Of a DNA stretch of 64,000 nt, positions 1-9,485 are shown piece after piece (the stretch's first letter is position 1; each line of letters begins with the position of its first letter). The stretch is from Hyphomonas jannaschiana VP2 (GTDB lineage: Bacteria > Pseudomonadota > Alphaproteobacteria > Caulobacterales > Hyphomonadaceae). The notes beneath the pieces are model-generated. The model searched no databases, had not been told where the DNA came from, and worked only from the letters and a program-made list of their open reading frames with translations. The stretch is from NCBI RefSeq assembly GCF_000685215.1, contig NZ_ARYJ01000006.1:173977-237976 (forward strand), in the 5' to 3' direction. Made by a program: the position numbers and the translations under genes.

Positions 1-1319
1 CGATGCTGGGAGAAGGCGCCAACTGGCGGCTGACGCTGAACCATATGGACGGGCCGTTCTTCCGCGCCTCGATCCAGACGCCGGGCGCCACGCGGAACCT
101 GGACAAGGAACCCGGCGAAAGCGAAAGCCAGGCGCGCATGGTGCGCAACGCCGCCGCCTTTGCCAAACGGATCGAGAGCATGAGTGACGACACACGGCGC
201 GCGCTCGCCGATGTCGTGATGAACCGCTGCGCGCTGGTGCGGGTTGTCGTTGGCGAAAAGGATCAGGGCTTCAAGGTGTTCCGCGTGCTCAACACGCGCG
301 GCAAGGAGCCGGACGCGCACGACATCATCAAGACCGAGCTGTTCCAGCGGGCCAAATTCACCGATGAGGAAGCCAGCGCCTATGCCGAACGCTGGTCGGA
401 ACATGAGGCGGCGCTCGGCGGATCCGCCTTTGACGACCTGCTGCGCCAGATCCGCTCGATCTATGACAAGTCCGGGCGCGGGGAACTGGTCTCGGCCTTC
501 CCGAAAGCGGTGCTGTCCAAGGTCGACCCGCGCACCTTCCTGGACGAAGTGCTGCCGCGCTATGTCGACGCCTACCGGCTGATCACGACGGGCGAAGTGC
601 AGGACGGGCCGAATGCGAAAATCGTCAGCGACAAGCTGAACCAGATGCGCGCCCTCGATCAGTCCAGCTGGCGCGCACCGGCCCTGAAATTCCTGGTCGA
701 ACGGGGCGTGGCAGACCCGAAAGCGCCGGAATTCTTCACACGCCTGGAACGCCAGGCCTTCATCATCATGCTGGTGGTCACCGACCGCGACCAGCGCAAC
801 CGGCGCTTCAACAAGGTGATGGACGCGATCACCAATGACCGCACCCTGTTCGCCAAGAACGGCCCGCTGTCGGTCGACCGCTCGGACGCCCGCAAGGCCC
901 GCGAACGGATGCTCGGCCGGTTCGCCACCTTCGCCCAGCGCCGGGCGATGGCCCTCCGGCTGAACGCGGCCCTGGAAGATGGCCTGACCATCCCGCCGGA
1001 ATCCGACGCGACGGTGGAGCATGTTCTGCCGCGCAATATCCATGAGGACAGCCACTGGCTGACGGTCTGGCCGGACCCGGCGAAACGCCGCGAACAGTGC
1101 GACACGCTCGGCAATTTCGTGCTGCTGACACACAAGGTGAACCAGAAGGCCGACCGGCAGGACTATCGCGCCAAGAAGGACGTCTACTTCAATGGCGGCG
1201 GCGGGATGGACTTCGCCCTCACCCGCGACCTGCAGGACCAGCATGCCTGGACGGCGGACGTGGTGCGCAAGCGGACCGAGATGCTGGTCAACATCCTCTG
1301 CGAAGCCTGGGACATCTGA
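1..1319 (+). CDS. DUF262/DUF1524 (GmrSD-like) nuclease-family protein, 5' end outside window
   Basis: The reading frame is already open at the left edge, so the true start lies outside the window; the first in-frame ATG is at 3. The visible 438 residues contain the end of a DUF262 (ParB/GmrS-like) domain, with a typical F-x-x-L-N-x-R-G motif followed by a D-I-I-K segment near nt 280-335. The C-terminal part is a DUF1524 domain with the HxxP signature (E-H-V-L-P, nt 1015-1030) and a downstream N-F-V-L-L-T block. This pairing is typical of GmrSD-type modification-dependent nucleases and related uncharacterised proteins. The NTP-binding D-G-Q-Q-R motif expected upstream cannot be seen. A defence role is inference from family only; no other defence gene is visible here. 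Confidence 0.8.
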   Translation, partial: MLGEGANWRLTLNHMDGPFFRASIQTPGATRNLDKEPGESESQARMVRNAAAFAKRIESMSDDTRRALADVVMNRCALVRVVVGEKDQGFKVFRVLNTRGKEPDAHDIIKTELFQRAKFTDEEASAYAERWSEHEAALGGSAFDDLLRQIRSIYDKSGRGELVSAFPKAVLSKVDPRTFLDEVLPRYVDAYRLITTGEVQDGPNAKIVSDKLNQMRALDQSSWRAPALKFLVERGVADPKAPEFFTRLERQAFIIMLVVTDRDQRNRRFNKVMDAITNDRTLFAKNGPLSVDRSDARKARERMLGRFATFAQRRAMALRLNAALEDGLTIPPESDATVEHVLPRNIHEDSHWLTVWPDPAKRREQCDTLGNFVLLTHKVNQKADRQDYRAKKDVYFNGGGGMDFALTRDLQDQHAWTADVVRKRTEMLVNILCEAWDI

Positions 1320-1417
1320 CAGCGCTGAGACCGTTGCTTTCCTTGGGGAACCCCTAGCGGCAACCCGCCGGAGGGCCTAGCCTGTGCGGGATAACACAGC
1401 ATGCAGGGAGCCCCGCC

Positions 1418-2185
1418 ATGAGCCTGTTCGACCTTACCGGCAAAGTTGCCGTCATCACCGGATCTTCCCGCGGCATCGGCAAGGCCATCGCCGAAGCCAT
1501 GGCCGATGCCGGCGCCAAAGTGACGATCTCGTCCCGCAAGCCCGGCCCGTGCCAGGAAGTGGCGGATGCGATCAACGCCAAACACGGCGAGGGCACAGCC
1601 ATCGCGGTGCCGGCCAACATCTCGTCCAAGGAAGACCTGCAGGCCATGGTGGATGCCACCAACAAGGCGTTCGGCAAGATCGACACCTGCGTCTGCAACG
1701 CCGCCTCGAACCCCTATTACGGCCCGATGAGCGGGATTGAAGACGATGCCTTCGCCAAGATCCTGCAGAACAACATCATTTCCAATAACTGGCTGATCCA
1801 GATGTGCGTGCCGCAAATGCGCGAGCGCAAGGATGGCGCGGTGATCATCGTCTCGTCCATCGGCGGCCTGCGCGGCTCGCCTGTGATCGGGGCCTACAAC
1901 ATCTCCAAGGCGGCGGACTTCCAGCTCGCCCGCAACCTCGCGACCGAACTCGGCGTCGACAATATCCGCGTGAACTGCATCGCTCCGGGCCTGATCAAGA
2001 CCGACTTCGCCAAAGCGCTGTGGGACAATCCCGACACGCTGAAGCGCAGCCTGTCCGGCACGCCGCTGAAGCGGATCGGCGAACCGGAAGAGATCGCCGG
2101 CGCCGCCGTCTATCTCGCCTCGAAAGCTGGCGCCTACATGACCGGCCAGATGATGGTGGTCGATGGCGGGGCGACGTCGACCTGA
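1418..2185 (+). CDS. SDR family oxidoreductase
   Basis: Classical short-chain dehydrogenase/reductase of 255 residues. The dinucleotide-binding motif TGSSRGIG lies at residues 14-21, the catalytic Tyr-x3-Lys is Y160/K164, and the catalytic Ser is S147. The usual NNAG strand motif is replaced by C-N-A-A at 93-96. The start ATG follows an AGGGAG ribosome-binding site. The stop codon overlaps the start of the CsaA-type gene by one base (TGATG), so these genes are probably translationally coupled with the thioesterase that follows. The substrate is unknown. SDRs of this type in lipid-degrading alphaproteobacteria often act on hydroxyacyl or alcohol substrates, which is inference only. Confidence 0.9.
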   Translation: MSLFDLTGKVAVITGSSRGIGKAIAEAMADAGAKVTISSRKPGPCQEVADAINAKHGEGTAIAVPANISSKEDLQAMVDATNKAFGKIDTCVCNAASNPYYGPMSGIEDDAFAKILQNNIISNNWLIQMCVPQMRERKDGAVIIVSSIGGLRGSPVIGAYNISKAADFQLARNLATELGVDNIRVNCIAPGLIKTDFAKALWDNPDTLKRSLSGTPLKRIGEPEEIAGAAVYLASKAGAYMTGQMMVVDGGATST

Positions 2186-2556
2186 TGCATCTGGTCGACG
2201 CGCCTGAAAACGCCGCTGCGGACGAAATCAGCTTTGACGACTTCCGCAAGGTGGACATTCGCATGGGCACGGTGCTGGAAGCCGCGCCGCTGGAAGGCGC
2301 GCGCAAGCCCGCCATTCGCATGCAGATCGATTTTGGCCCTGGCGTCGGTGTGAAGAAAAGCTCCGCCCAGGTCACGGCGCACTATTCGCCGGACGAACTG
2401 GTCGGCAAACAGGTCGCCGCCGTCGTCAATTTCCCGCCGCGCCAGATCGGCAAGTTCATGTCGGAAGTGCTGACACTCGGCTTTGCCGATGCCGAAGGCG
2501 CCATCGTCATGTTTTCCCCTGACAAACCCGTCCCGAACGGAGCACGCCTCGCATGA
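2185..2556 (+). CDS. csaA: CsaA-like tRNA-binding domain protein
   Basis: This 123-residue protein is a free-standing EMAP/Trbp111-type tRNA-binding OB fold. It begins with the family pattern F-x-D-F-x-K-V-D-I-R-x-G-T-V and has a central K-S-S-A-Q-V-T block and a C-terminal strand with L-G-F-A-D. Bacterial CsaA proteins bind tRNA-like RNA and have been described as export-related chaperones. The start at 2185 overlaps the SDR stop, and its own stop overlaps the thioesterase start (ATGA). A longer open frame upstream in the same phase is only a shadow of the SDR. Confidence 0.88.
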   Translation: MHLVDAPENAAADEISFDDFRKVDIRMGTVLEAAPLEGARKPAIRMQIDFGPGVGVKKSSAQVTAHYSPDELVGKQVAAVVNFPPRQIGKFMSEVLTLGFADAEGAIVMFSPDKPVPNGARLA

Positions 2557-3041
2557 GCCGGACAGATTTATCCGAACAACAGAAAGCCTTTTTCGACCGG
2601 CTGAAAAGCGGCGAATGGGAGCTGCCCCCGGGCATCCGCAATCTCGGTATCCGGCCGGACCTCTGGCTGAAAGAAGTCAGCTATGGCCGCACACTGTATG
2701 AGTGGCCGAACGAGGGTGACCGCGACATCAATGATGGCCGCGTATTTGGCGGCTGGGTTGCGGGCCTGTCGGACCACATCGTCTCCATGACCATGGCCAG
2801 TGCGCTGGAAAATGGCGAATGGTTCACCACGATGGAACTGCAGACGCGCATCCTGCGCCCGGTGCCGCACGGCATCATCACGATTGAAGGCCGCCTTGTC
2901 AGCCGGGGCCGGACCACAGGTCTTGTCGAAGCCGACTGGCGCGATGAGAAAGGCCGTCATCTCGCCCGCATCACGGCTGCCAAAGCCATCCGTGAAATGA
3001 CGGAACTCCGCCCGGACGTCGCCTCCCAGCTAGGGAAGTAG
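2553..3041 (+). CDS. PaaI-like hotdog-fold thioesterase
   Basis: A 162-residue hotdog-fold protein with the helix segment G-R-V-F-G-G-W-V-A-G around residues 66-75 and a C-terminal strand with L-V-S-R-G-R, typical of PaaI/YbgC-like acyl-CoA thioesterases. The N-terminal 50 residues are an extension rich in charged residues. The start overlaps the preceding tRNA-binding gene by four bases. The 3' end overlaps the convergent queA by 12 bp, so no terminator separates them. Its substrate is probably a medium or long acyl-CoA; this is inferred from the fold only. Confidence 0.82.
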   Translation: MSRTDLSEQQKAFFDRLKSGEWELPPGIRNLGIRPDLWLKEVSYGRTLYEWPNEGDRDINDGRVFGGWVAGLSDHIVSMTMASALENGEWFTTMELQTRILRPVPHGIITIEGRLVSRGRTTGLVEADWRDEKGRHLARITAAKAIREMTELRPDVASQLGK

Positions 3042-4085
3042 CAGGCAGGCGTCGCCGTAGGAGTAGAAGCGGTATTCGTTCGCGATGGCGTGGGCGTAGG
3101 CTGCGCGCATCACCTCCGTTCCCATCAGGGCCGAAACCAGCATGAACAGGCTGGAGCCCGGCAGGTGGAAGTTCGTCACCAGGGCATCGGTGCCGCGCAC
3201 CGCATCGCCCGGCTTCAGGAAGATGTCCGTCGGGCCCGTGGCCGGGTGAAGAACACCCTCCGTATCCACACAGCTTTCCAGCGTACGCATGGCCGTCGTA
3301 CCGACCGGCACCACCCGGCGGCCTGAGGCCCGAGCCGCATTCAGGCGCGTAGCGGTTTCAGGCGTCAGGCGGCGCCACTCCTGGTGCAGCCGGTTCTCTT
3401 CCAGCTGTTTCTCTTCGAGCGGCTTGAACGTTCCGAGGCCGACATGCAGGCGCACAGTCTCCCGTACGAGCCCTGCCGCGTCACACTCAGCCAACAAGCG
3501 CGGCGTGAAGTGAAGGCCCGCTGTCGGCGCAGCGACGGAGGCGGCGTCTTCGCCCGCAAATTCGGTCTGGTAGGTTTCCCGGTCTTTCGCATCGGCCGGG
3601 CGGCGGCGCGCGATATAGGGGGGCAGCGGCATCGCGCCGTGTTTGTCGAGCGCCGCGGTCAGCGCCTCGCCTTCCAGGGAAAAGCGAAGCCCGATTTCGC
3701 CACCCTCATGGTGGCCGGTGATCTCTGCGGTGAAGCCTTCGGCGAAGACGATCGTATCGCCGTCTTTCAGCCGCCTGCCCGGCCGGGCCAGCGCACGCCA
3801 GTTGCGGCCGTCCACCCGTTCGGTGAGGTTCACGTCGCAGGCAACGTCCTGCCCCGCCTCGTCCCGCGCGGGGCGTATGCCCTTCAGCGCAGCGGGCAGG
3901 ACACGCGTGTCGTTGAAGACCAGAACATCGCCCTTGTTCAGGTAACGCGGCAGATCCCGCACACCGGCATCTTCCAGCCGGCCATCGCCATGCACGACCA
4001 GAAGGCGCGCGGAATCCTGCGGCTCCGCCGGGCGAAGCGCGATCAGCCGTTCGGGCAGGTCAAACTGGAATTGGCTCAGGTCCAT
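3030..4085 (-). CDS. queA: S-adenosylmethionine:tRNA ribosyltransferase-isomerase QueA
   Basis: A full-length 351-residue QueA. This cytoplasmic enzyme transfers and isomerises the ribosyl moiety of SAM onto 7-aminomethyl-7-deazaguanine in tRNA to make epoxyqueuosine. Family landmarks are the N-terminal F-D-L-P-x-x-L-I-A motif, V-F-N-D-T-R-V near residue 55, the T-A-G-L-H-F-T block near 190, and L-x-T-N-F-H-L-P-x-S-S-L-F near the C-terminus. It follows the cyclophilin gene by 54 bp in the run gyrA-coaD-cyclophilin-queA. tgt, the usual neighbour in alphaproteobacteria, is not present downstream here. Confidence 0.97.
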   Translation of the reverse strand: MDLSQFQFDLPERLIALRPAEPQDSARLLVVHGDGRLEDAGVRDLPRYLNKGDVLVFNDTRVLPAALKGIRPARDEAGQDVACDVNLTERVDGRNWRALARPGRRLKDGDTIVFAEGFTAEITGHHEGGEIGLRFSLEGEALTAALDKHGAMPLPPYIARRRPADAKDRETYQTEFAGEDAASVAAPTAGLHFTPRLLAECDAAGLVRETVRLHVGLGTFKPLEEKQLEENRLHQEWRRLTPETATRLNAARASGRRVVPVGTTAMRTLESCVDTEGVLHPATGPTDIFLKPGDAVRGTDALVTNFHLPGSSLFMLVSALMGTEVMRAAYAHAIANEYRFYSYGDACLLLP

Positions 4086-4139
4086 GGGGCGCCCGTCTCG
4101 CAGAAAGCCGCGCGCCGCGCAACAAGACCTGTGCAGGCC

Positions 4140-5042
4140 TTACTCGCCGACAACCGCAGGCACGGACGGCAGCGAGCAGACGTCGATGTCGTCCTTGTCG
4201 GCCATTTCGGCAAGGAACAGCGGCCCATCGGTCCGCTCAACCCAGACTTCGGGGCGTTCGCCCTCCGGCAGGTCGGCGGCAACCTTGGCCGATTTCAGGA
4301 TGTCCGGATTGTCGACATGGCCATCCCGGGCATCGGGGCCATGCTTGATAGCCATGACCACATCCTCCCCCACGACCACACGGCCCCAGGCCGTGTATTT
4401 ACGGTCAAGGTGTTCGGCCTGGCCGCGCATCAGGAAGAATTGCGAATTGGCCGAGTTCGGATCATCGGTCCGGGCGGTGGAGACCATGCCCTTGCAGTGC
4501 GGAATGTAGCTTTCGACCATGCCGTCGACCGACATTTCCGCAAAGAAGCTGGCCTGCGTCCCGATCGGAAAGCCCTTGATATAACCGAACTTCGCCGTGT
4601 CTTCCGGGCCAATCGTGGCTTCCAGCGGCATCGCCGCCGGATCGCGCCGGAAGGTGAATTCGCCTTCAAGATCCGGCAGACCGGAATCCCGGCCCTTGAG
4701 CGCAAAAATGTCACCGCCCTGCGCCATGAAGTCAGCGATCACGCGGTGGAAACTGGTGCCGTCGAAATCGCCGGACCGGATGATGGTTGAAAACTGCTCA
4801 TAGTGTTTCGGCGCGACCTCCGGGAAGGCCTCGATCAGGACGCGGCCCTTGGTCGTATCGAAGATGAAGAGGTTCTCCGGATCGACCGGACGCCAGTTGT
4901 CCGGGTCTGCCTTCGCCTGCGCCAGCGTCATTTCAACCGGAGGCGCCGCCTCCGCAGCATCTTCGGCGTTTGCCGCAAAGGACAGGGCCACGGCGGAGGC
5001 CGCAAAGGCCAGGGACGCAAATTTCAGGGGGGCCAGATTCAT
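4140..5042 (-). CDS. Exported cyclophilin-type peptidylprolyl isomerase
   Basis: A 300-residue protein with an N-terminal signal peptide (MNLAPLKF followed by an Ala-rich core ending A-N-A), a linker, then a cyclophilin domain. The domain includes F-H-R-V-I and the N-S-A-N-S-Q-F-F block that forms the active-site groove. An insertion of roughly 50 residues between these motifs, containing a single Cys, makes it longer than a minimal PpiA. The frame extends 22 codons upstream to 5108, but the ATG at 5042 gives a proper signal peptide. It likely folds periplasmic proteins. The position between coaD and queA matches other alphaproteobacteria. Confidence 0.92.
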   Translation of the reverse strand: MNLAPLKFASLAFAASAVALSFAANAEDAAEAAPPVEMTLAQAKADPDNWRPVDPENLFIFDTTKGRVLIEAFPEVAPKHYEQFSTIIRSGDFDGTSFHRVIADFMAQGGDIFALKGRDSGLPDLEGEFTFRRDPAAMPLEATIGPEDTAKFGYIKGFPIGTQASFFAEMSVDGMVESYIPHCKGMVSTARTDDPNSANSQFFLMRGQAEHLDRKYTAWGRVVVGEDVVMAIKHGPDARDGHVDNPDILKSAKVAADLPEGERPEVWVERTDGPLFLAEMADKDDIDVCSLPSVPAVVGE

Positions 5043-5154
5043 GATAGGCAACGTCTCCATCCGGGCGCACGCACGGCGCCATGTGTTGCCCGTAATGTCA
5101 GGCATCACCTGTCAGGTTTCAACGGTCTGAGACAGTTGATCCGTCGCGCAGGAA

Positions 5155-5652
5155 TTACTTCCCGTACTTTTCCATCAGCGCGCGCTTCACATCCGGCGTC
5201 AGGAAGGGCGTGATGTCGCCGCCAAGGCTGGCGATTTCCTTGACGAGACGCGATGCCACAGCCTGATGGCGCACATCGGCCATCAGAAACACCGTCTCAA
5301 TGTCCGGATTGAGCTGCTCGTTCATCGCGGTCATCTGGAATTCGTATTCGAAGTCCTGCACAGCCCGCAGGCCACGCACGATGATCTGCGCGCCGCACGC
5401 TTCAGCGAATTTCATGAGCAGGCCGTGCATCGGCATGACCTTGATGTCCGCCAGGCCCGGCCCGTTCAGTTTCTCACATTCCGAGCGCACCATGGCGACG
5501 CGTTCTTCCAGTGAAAACAAGGGCTTCTTGGCTTCATTGATCGCCACGCCAATGATGAGCGTGTCGACCAGTTTGCGTGCCCGGCCAATGATGTCGATAT
5601 GGCCAATGGTCGGGGGGTCGAATGTTCCCGGATACAATCCAACGCGGTGCAT
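5155..5652 (-). CDS. coaD: Phosphopantetheine adenylyltransferase
   Basis: This 165-residue CoaD catalyses the fourth step of CoA synthesis, transferring AMP from ATP to 4'-phosphopantetheine. The nucleotidyltransferase motif T-F-D-P-P-T-x-G-H is at residues 10-18, followed by the R-G-L-R substrate loop and the C-terminal block with S-S/A-x-L-V-K-E-I-A. The length is typical. It lies 41 bp downstream of gyrA on the same strand, and this gyrA-coaD linkage is common in alphaproteobacteria. Confidence 0.97.
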   Translation of the reverse strand: MHRVGLYPGTFDPPTIGHIDIIGRARKLVDTLIIGVAINEAKKPLFSLEERVAMVRSECEKLNGPGLADIKVMPMHGLLMKFAEACGAQIIVRGLRAVQDFEYEFQMTAMNEQLNPDIETVFLMADVRHQAVASRLVKEIASLGGDITPFLTPDVKRALMEKYGK

Positions 5653-5693
5653 GGCGGCCCTCCCCGGCCCTGTTATTCGTACAACAGCGGCGC

Positions 5694-8486
5694 TTACTCA
5701 GCGCCGCCGCCCTCCTCAATAACGGTTTCAGCGTCTTCCACAAGGCGAGCAACGGAAACAACGCGCTCTCCTTCCGCCGTGCGAAGCACCCAGACACCGC
5801 CCGTCGAGCGGCCGGCAATACGGATCTGGTCCACCGGCGTGCGGATCAGCTGTCCGCCATCGGTGACAAGCATGACCTGATCCCCATCATCGACCGGGAA
5901 GGACTGGGCCACTTTCTTGACCGGGCCTTTTTTCTTGTCGCGGCCCCAGATGTTCTGGGCGACAAGGCCTTTGCCGCCCCGTCCGGTGACGCGATAATCG
6001 TAAGCGGAAGAGCGCTTGCCCATACCGTCATCGGCAATGGTCAGGACGAACTCCTCTGCCGCGCCGAGCTCGGCCAGGCGCTCGGTCGACAGGGACGCCT
6101 CTTCCGTGACCTCCTCGTCATCGTCGGACACTTCTTCTTCCTCGCCCGTCGCCGCACGGCGCATTGCCGCTGCGTGCTTGAGATAGGCGCGCGCCTCTTC
6201 CGAGGTGACATCCACATGGCGCAGGATGCCCATGGAGATGACTTCGTCGCCATCGGCGAGGCGGATACCGCGGACACCGGTGGAGTTACGGCCTGCAAAG
6301 ACGCGCACGTCCGTGACCTGGAAGCGGATACACTGGCCGAGTGCCGTGGTCAGCAGGATGTCGTCCTTCTCGGAACAGATCTTCACGCTGACAATGCCGT
6401 CATCGGCATCTTCCTCCAGCTTCATCGCGATCTTGCCGTTGCGGTTGACGCGGATGAACTCTGACAGCTTGTTGCGGCGGACATTGCCCGTCTTGGTGGC
6501 GAACATGACGTCCAGTTCGTTGCGGGACTCTTCATCGTCCGGCAGCGGCATGACGCTCTCGATACGTTCGTCAGCAGCCAGCGGGAAGATGTTGACCAGC
6601 GCCTTGCCGCGTGAGGTCGGCCCACCGACCGGCAGGCGCCACACCTTCTCCTTGTAGACCATGCCCGCAGACGAGAAGAACAACATCTCCGTATGCGTCG
6701 TGGCCGAGAAGAGCTGGACGACGAAATCGTCTTCCTTCATCGACACGCCGGAGCGGCCCTTGCCGCCGCGATGCTGCGTCCGGTAGGTCGAGAGCGGCGT
6801 CCGCTTGACGTAGCCGCCATGCGTGACCGTGACGACCATGTCTTCGACCTCAATGAGGTCCTCGTCTTCCATGTCGATGCCGCCGGCGGTGAACTCGGAC
6901 CGGCGCGGCACAGCGAACTTTTCTTTCACCTCGGTCAGCTCGCCCTTGATGATGTCGCGGATGCGAGGACGGGACCTGAGAATGTCGAGATAGTCGGCGA
7001 TCTTCTCGGACAAGCCCTTGGCTTCATTGCCGATTTCGTCCCGGCCAAGGCCGGTGAGGCGCGACAGCTGCAGCGCGAGAATGGCGCGGGCCTGCTCGTC
7101 CGACAGGTAGATCGTATCGCCTTCGCCCTTGCGCGTGCGGCGGTCTGCAATGAGGTCCAGCAGCGGTCCCATGTCCATGACCGGCCAGGCTTTCGCAAGC
7201 AGCTGTTCGCGGGCCGTGTTCGGATCGGGCGAGTGGCGGATGATGCGGATGACTTCGTCAATATTGGCGACGGCCATGGCAAGGCCAACGAGGACGTGTG
7301 CCCGGTCCCGTGCCTTGTTGAGATCGTGCTTGGTGCGGCGGACAACGACTTCCTGGCGGAAGGCGATGAAGCAATCGAGCACCTTGCGCAAATTCATCAG
7401 TTCCGGCCGGCCGCCATTCAGCGCCAGCATGTTCACCGGGAACGAGTTCTGCATCTGGCTGAAGCGGTAAAGCTGGTTCAGCACGACTTCGGCGCTGGCG
7501 TCCTTCTTCACCTCGATCACGACGCGGATGCCGTGCCGGTCGGATTCGTCACGCAGGTCAGCAATGCCTTCGATCCGCTTCTCGCGGACGAGTTCGGCAA
7601 TCTTGGTGATCATCGCAGCCTTGTTCACCTGATAGGGAATCTCGGTGACGATGATGGCCTGACGCCCATTGCGGGCTTCTTCAATATCCGTCTTGGCACG
7701 GACAATCACGCTGCCACGTCCTGTCAGCAGCGCCTTGCGGGACCCGGACATGCCCATGATCAGGCCGCCGGTCGGGAAATCCGGTCCGGGGACGATTTCA
7801 CACAGCGCATCGTCATCGATTTCCGGATCATCGATCACGGCAATCGTCGCATCGACCACTTCGCCCAGATTGTGCGGCGGGATGTTCGTCGCCATGCCGA
7901 CCGCGATGCCGCCGCCGCCATTGACCAGGAGGTTCGGGAACTGGGCCGGCAGGACCATCGGCTCCTGCTGGGAGCCGTCATAGGTATCCTGAAAATCGAC
8001 CGTATCCTTGTCGATGTCGGCTAGGAGGTGCGTCGCCGCCTTCATCATCCGGGATTCGGTGTAACGCATGGCGGCCGGCGGATCATTGTCGATCGAGCCG
8101 AAATTGCCCTGCCCGTCGACCAGGGGCAGGCCCATCGAGAAAGGCTGCGCCATCCGCACCAGCGCGTCATAGATCGCGCTGTCGCCATGGGGGTGGTAGT
8201 TACCCATCACGGCGCCGACGATGTTGGCGGATTTCTTGTAGGGCTTGTCCGGCGTGTTGCCGTTCACCTGCATGGCATACAGGATACGCCGGTGCACCGG
8301 CTTCAGGCCGTCGCGCACATCCGGCAGCGCCCGGCTGACGATCACGCTCATCGCGTAGTCGAGATAGGAGCTTCTCAGCTCGGATTCGATGGAAACGGGC
8401 TCAATCCCGTCAGGCAGGCCGGCGCCGCCCCCACCGCCATTTTCGGGGGTTTCCGGGTCTTCCGGAGGGGTCGTCTGGTCGCTCAT
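5694..8486 (-). CDS. gyrA: DNA gyrase subunit A
   Basis: A full-length gyrase A of 930 residues. The breakage-reunion domain contains the catalytic Tyr at residue 142 (M-R-Y-T-E). The quinolone-determining region [10 protein letters not shown] has Ser103 and Asp107, matching the quinolone-sensitive residues S83 and D87 of E. coli. The C-terminal beta-pinwheel carries a GyrA box with Q-H-R-G-G-K-G near residue 571, where the usual second residue is Arg. A strongly acidic insertion (about 780-798, mostly Glu and Asp) interrupts a late pinwheel blade. The N-terminus has a 25-residue Pro/Gly/acidic extension before the conserved fold. Confidence 0.98.
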   Translation of the reverse strand: MSDQTTPPEDPETPENGGGGGAGLPDGIEPVSIESELRSSYLDYAMSVIVSRALPDVRDGLKPVHRRILYAMQVNGNTPDKPYKKSANIVGAVMGNYHPHGDSAIYDALVRMAQPFSMGLPLVDGQGNFGSIDNDPPAAMRYTESRMMKAATHLLADIDKDTVDFQDTYDGSQQEPMVLPAQFPNLLVNGGGGIAVGMATNIPPHNLGEVVDATIAVIDDPEIDDDALCEIVPGPDFPTGGLIMGMSGSRKALLTGRGSVIVRAKTDIEEARNGRQAIIVTEIPYQVNKAAMITKIAELVREKRIEGIADLRDESDRHGIRVVIEVKKDASAEVVLNQLYRFSQMQNSFPVNMLALNGGRPELMNLRKVLDCFIAFRQEVVVRRTKHDLNKARDRAHVLVGLAMAVANIDEVIRIIRHSPDPNTAREQLLAKAWPVMDMGPLLDLIADRRTRKGEGDTIYLSDEQARAILALQLSRLTGLGRDEIGNEAKGLSEKIADYLDILRSRPRIRDIIKGELTEVKEKFAVPRRSEFTAGGIDMEDEDLIEVEDMVVTVTHGGYVKRTPLSTYRTQHRGGKGRSGVSMKEDDFVVQLFSATTHTEMLFFSSAGMVYKEKVWRLPVGGPTSRGKALVNIFPLAADERIESVMPLPDDEESRNELDVMFATKTGNVRRNKLSEFIRVNRNGKIAMKLEEDADDGIVSVKICSEKDDILLTTALGQCIRFQVTDVRVFAGRNSTGVRGIRLADGDEVISMGILRHVDVTSEEARAYLKHAAAMRRAATGEEEEVSDDDEEVTEEASLSTERLAELGAAEEFVLTIADDGMGKRSSAYDYRVTGRGGKGLVAQNIWGRDKKKGPVKKVAQSFPVDDGDQVMLVTDGGQLIRTPVDQIRIAGRSTGGVWVLRTAEGERVVSVARLVEDAETVIEEGGGAE

Positions 8487-8634
8487 GAGAAACTCGTGTC
8501 AGCTGCAGAGGGCGCGCGGGAATCGCGCTTCTATATCTTGCCTGTTTGTCTAGCATTTCAGGGCGCCAAAACAAACCTGAAAGCCCCGAAAATTGCAGTG
8601 ATTCCGGGGTAAAAAAACGGTTTTACAACAAGGC

Positions 8635-9474
8635 TCAGGGCGCGGGCAGCGCCCCGATTTCCACAAGCGCCTCACGGACAACCTCCGGACGCTTCGGAAT
8701 GTCCGTTTCCGGGGCCTCAATATCCATATTGAAGGCGAAGACATAGGTGTCCTGTGCGGCACCGCTGCGCTGCTCCAGCCATCCGACATACCAGCCGATG
8801 TCCTGCGCTTCATCGCTGCTGTACCAGCCGGTTTTGGCATAGAGGCGCCAATCCTCGCCCTCGTCCGCCAGCATGACCGGCACGGCAAGATCGTAAGTAC
8901 GTGCCGAAAGGGGCAGCTCACGCCGCACCAGCCGCGTCAGGAAGCCCACCTGCTCGCGCGCAGAGATGCGCAGCGGCCCGCGCAGCCAATAGGTCGTCAC
9001 ATCTTGAGGGGCGCCTGTGTCGGCGTTTCCGTAGCCGAATGCCTCAAGCCAGCCATGCAGGGCCTCGCTTCCGATGCGCGGCGTGATCGTCTGGTAGATC
9101 CAGACGGTCGAGTTGCGAAAAGCATCGGCCAGCGTCTGGCTCTTGTTCCAGGCCGGCAGGAAGCGCGCCTGCCCGTCCCATTCGAACCATTCGTCCGGTC
9201 CGGACACCGCACCCGTCTCAATGGCGATCAGCGTGTGCGGGATCTTGGACGTGGAGGCGGCAACAAACCGCTCGTCCACCCGGGCGCCGCCGCTGGACCA
9301 GCTTGCCCCATCTTCCAGACGCACGATAAGCATTGCAGACCGCGAGGGATCCACACCGGCCTTTTCGACAGAGGATTCAACGCTCTGCGGCGCATTACCG
9401 GACACCGGAAGCGTGCATGCGACCAGAAGGCAGGCCGACGCCGCCAGAAACGGCCAGAGCAACGCCCTGACCAT
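8635..9474 (-). CDS. Class D (OXA-type) beta-lactamase-like lipoprotein
   Basis: This 279-residue protein has a lipoprotein signal peptide with lipobox L-V-A-C20. It carries all class D serine beta-lactamase motifs in order: S74-T-S-K77 (active-site Ser and Lys), S122-T-V124, Y148-G-N150, the W-L-R-G-P-L-R-I-S block around 163-171 with the Trp that contacts the active-site Lys, K214-T-G216, and W-Y-V-G near 228-231. Enzymes of this class acylate and hydrolyse penicillins, cephalosporins or carbapenems in the periplasm. Here it would be anchored to a membrane. It lies between ssb and gyrA. Whether it hydrolyses antibiotics or is a sensor/PBP-like relative cannot be told from sequence. Confidence 0.88.
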   Translation of the reverse strand: MVRALLWPFLAASACLLVACTLPVSGNAPQSVESSVEKAGVDPSRSAMLIVRLEDGASWSSGGARVDERFVAASTSKIPHTLIAIETGAVSGPDEWFEWDGQARFLPAWNKSQTLADAFRNSTVWIYQTITPRIGSEALHGWLEAFGYGNADTGAPQDVTTYWLRGPLRISAREQVGFLTRLVRRELPLSARTYDLAVPVMLADEGEDWRLYAKTGWYSSDEAQDIGWYVGWLEQRSGAAQDTYVFAFNMDIEAPETDIPKRPEVVREALVEIGALPAP

Positions 9475-9485
9475 ACTGGTGAGCC

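Noticed and set aside
3384..4790. A 468-codon plus-strand frame opposite queA and the cyclophilin gene
   Set aside because: It covers two well-supported genes on the other strand and shows no family motifs.
6693..8024. A 443-codon plus-strand frame opposite gyrA
   Set aside because: It is an antisense shadow of a core gene with conserved catalytic residues.
8540..8634. CCCCG...CGGGG pair next to an A-run as a terminator for the beta-lactamase-like gene
   Set aside because: The stem has only 5 bp, a 16-base loop, and its T-run lies on the wrong side for that gene.
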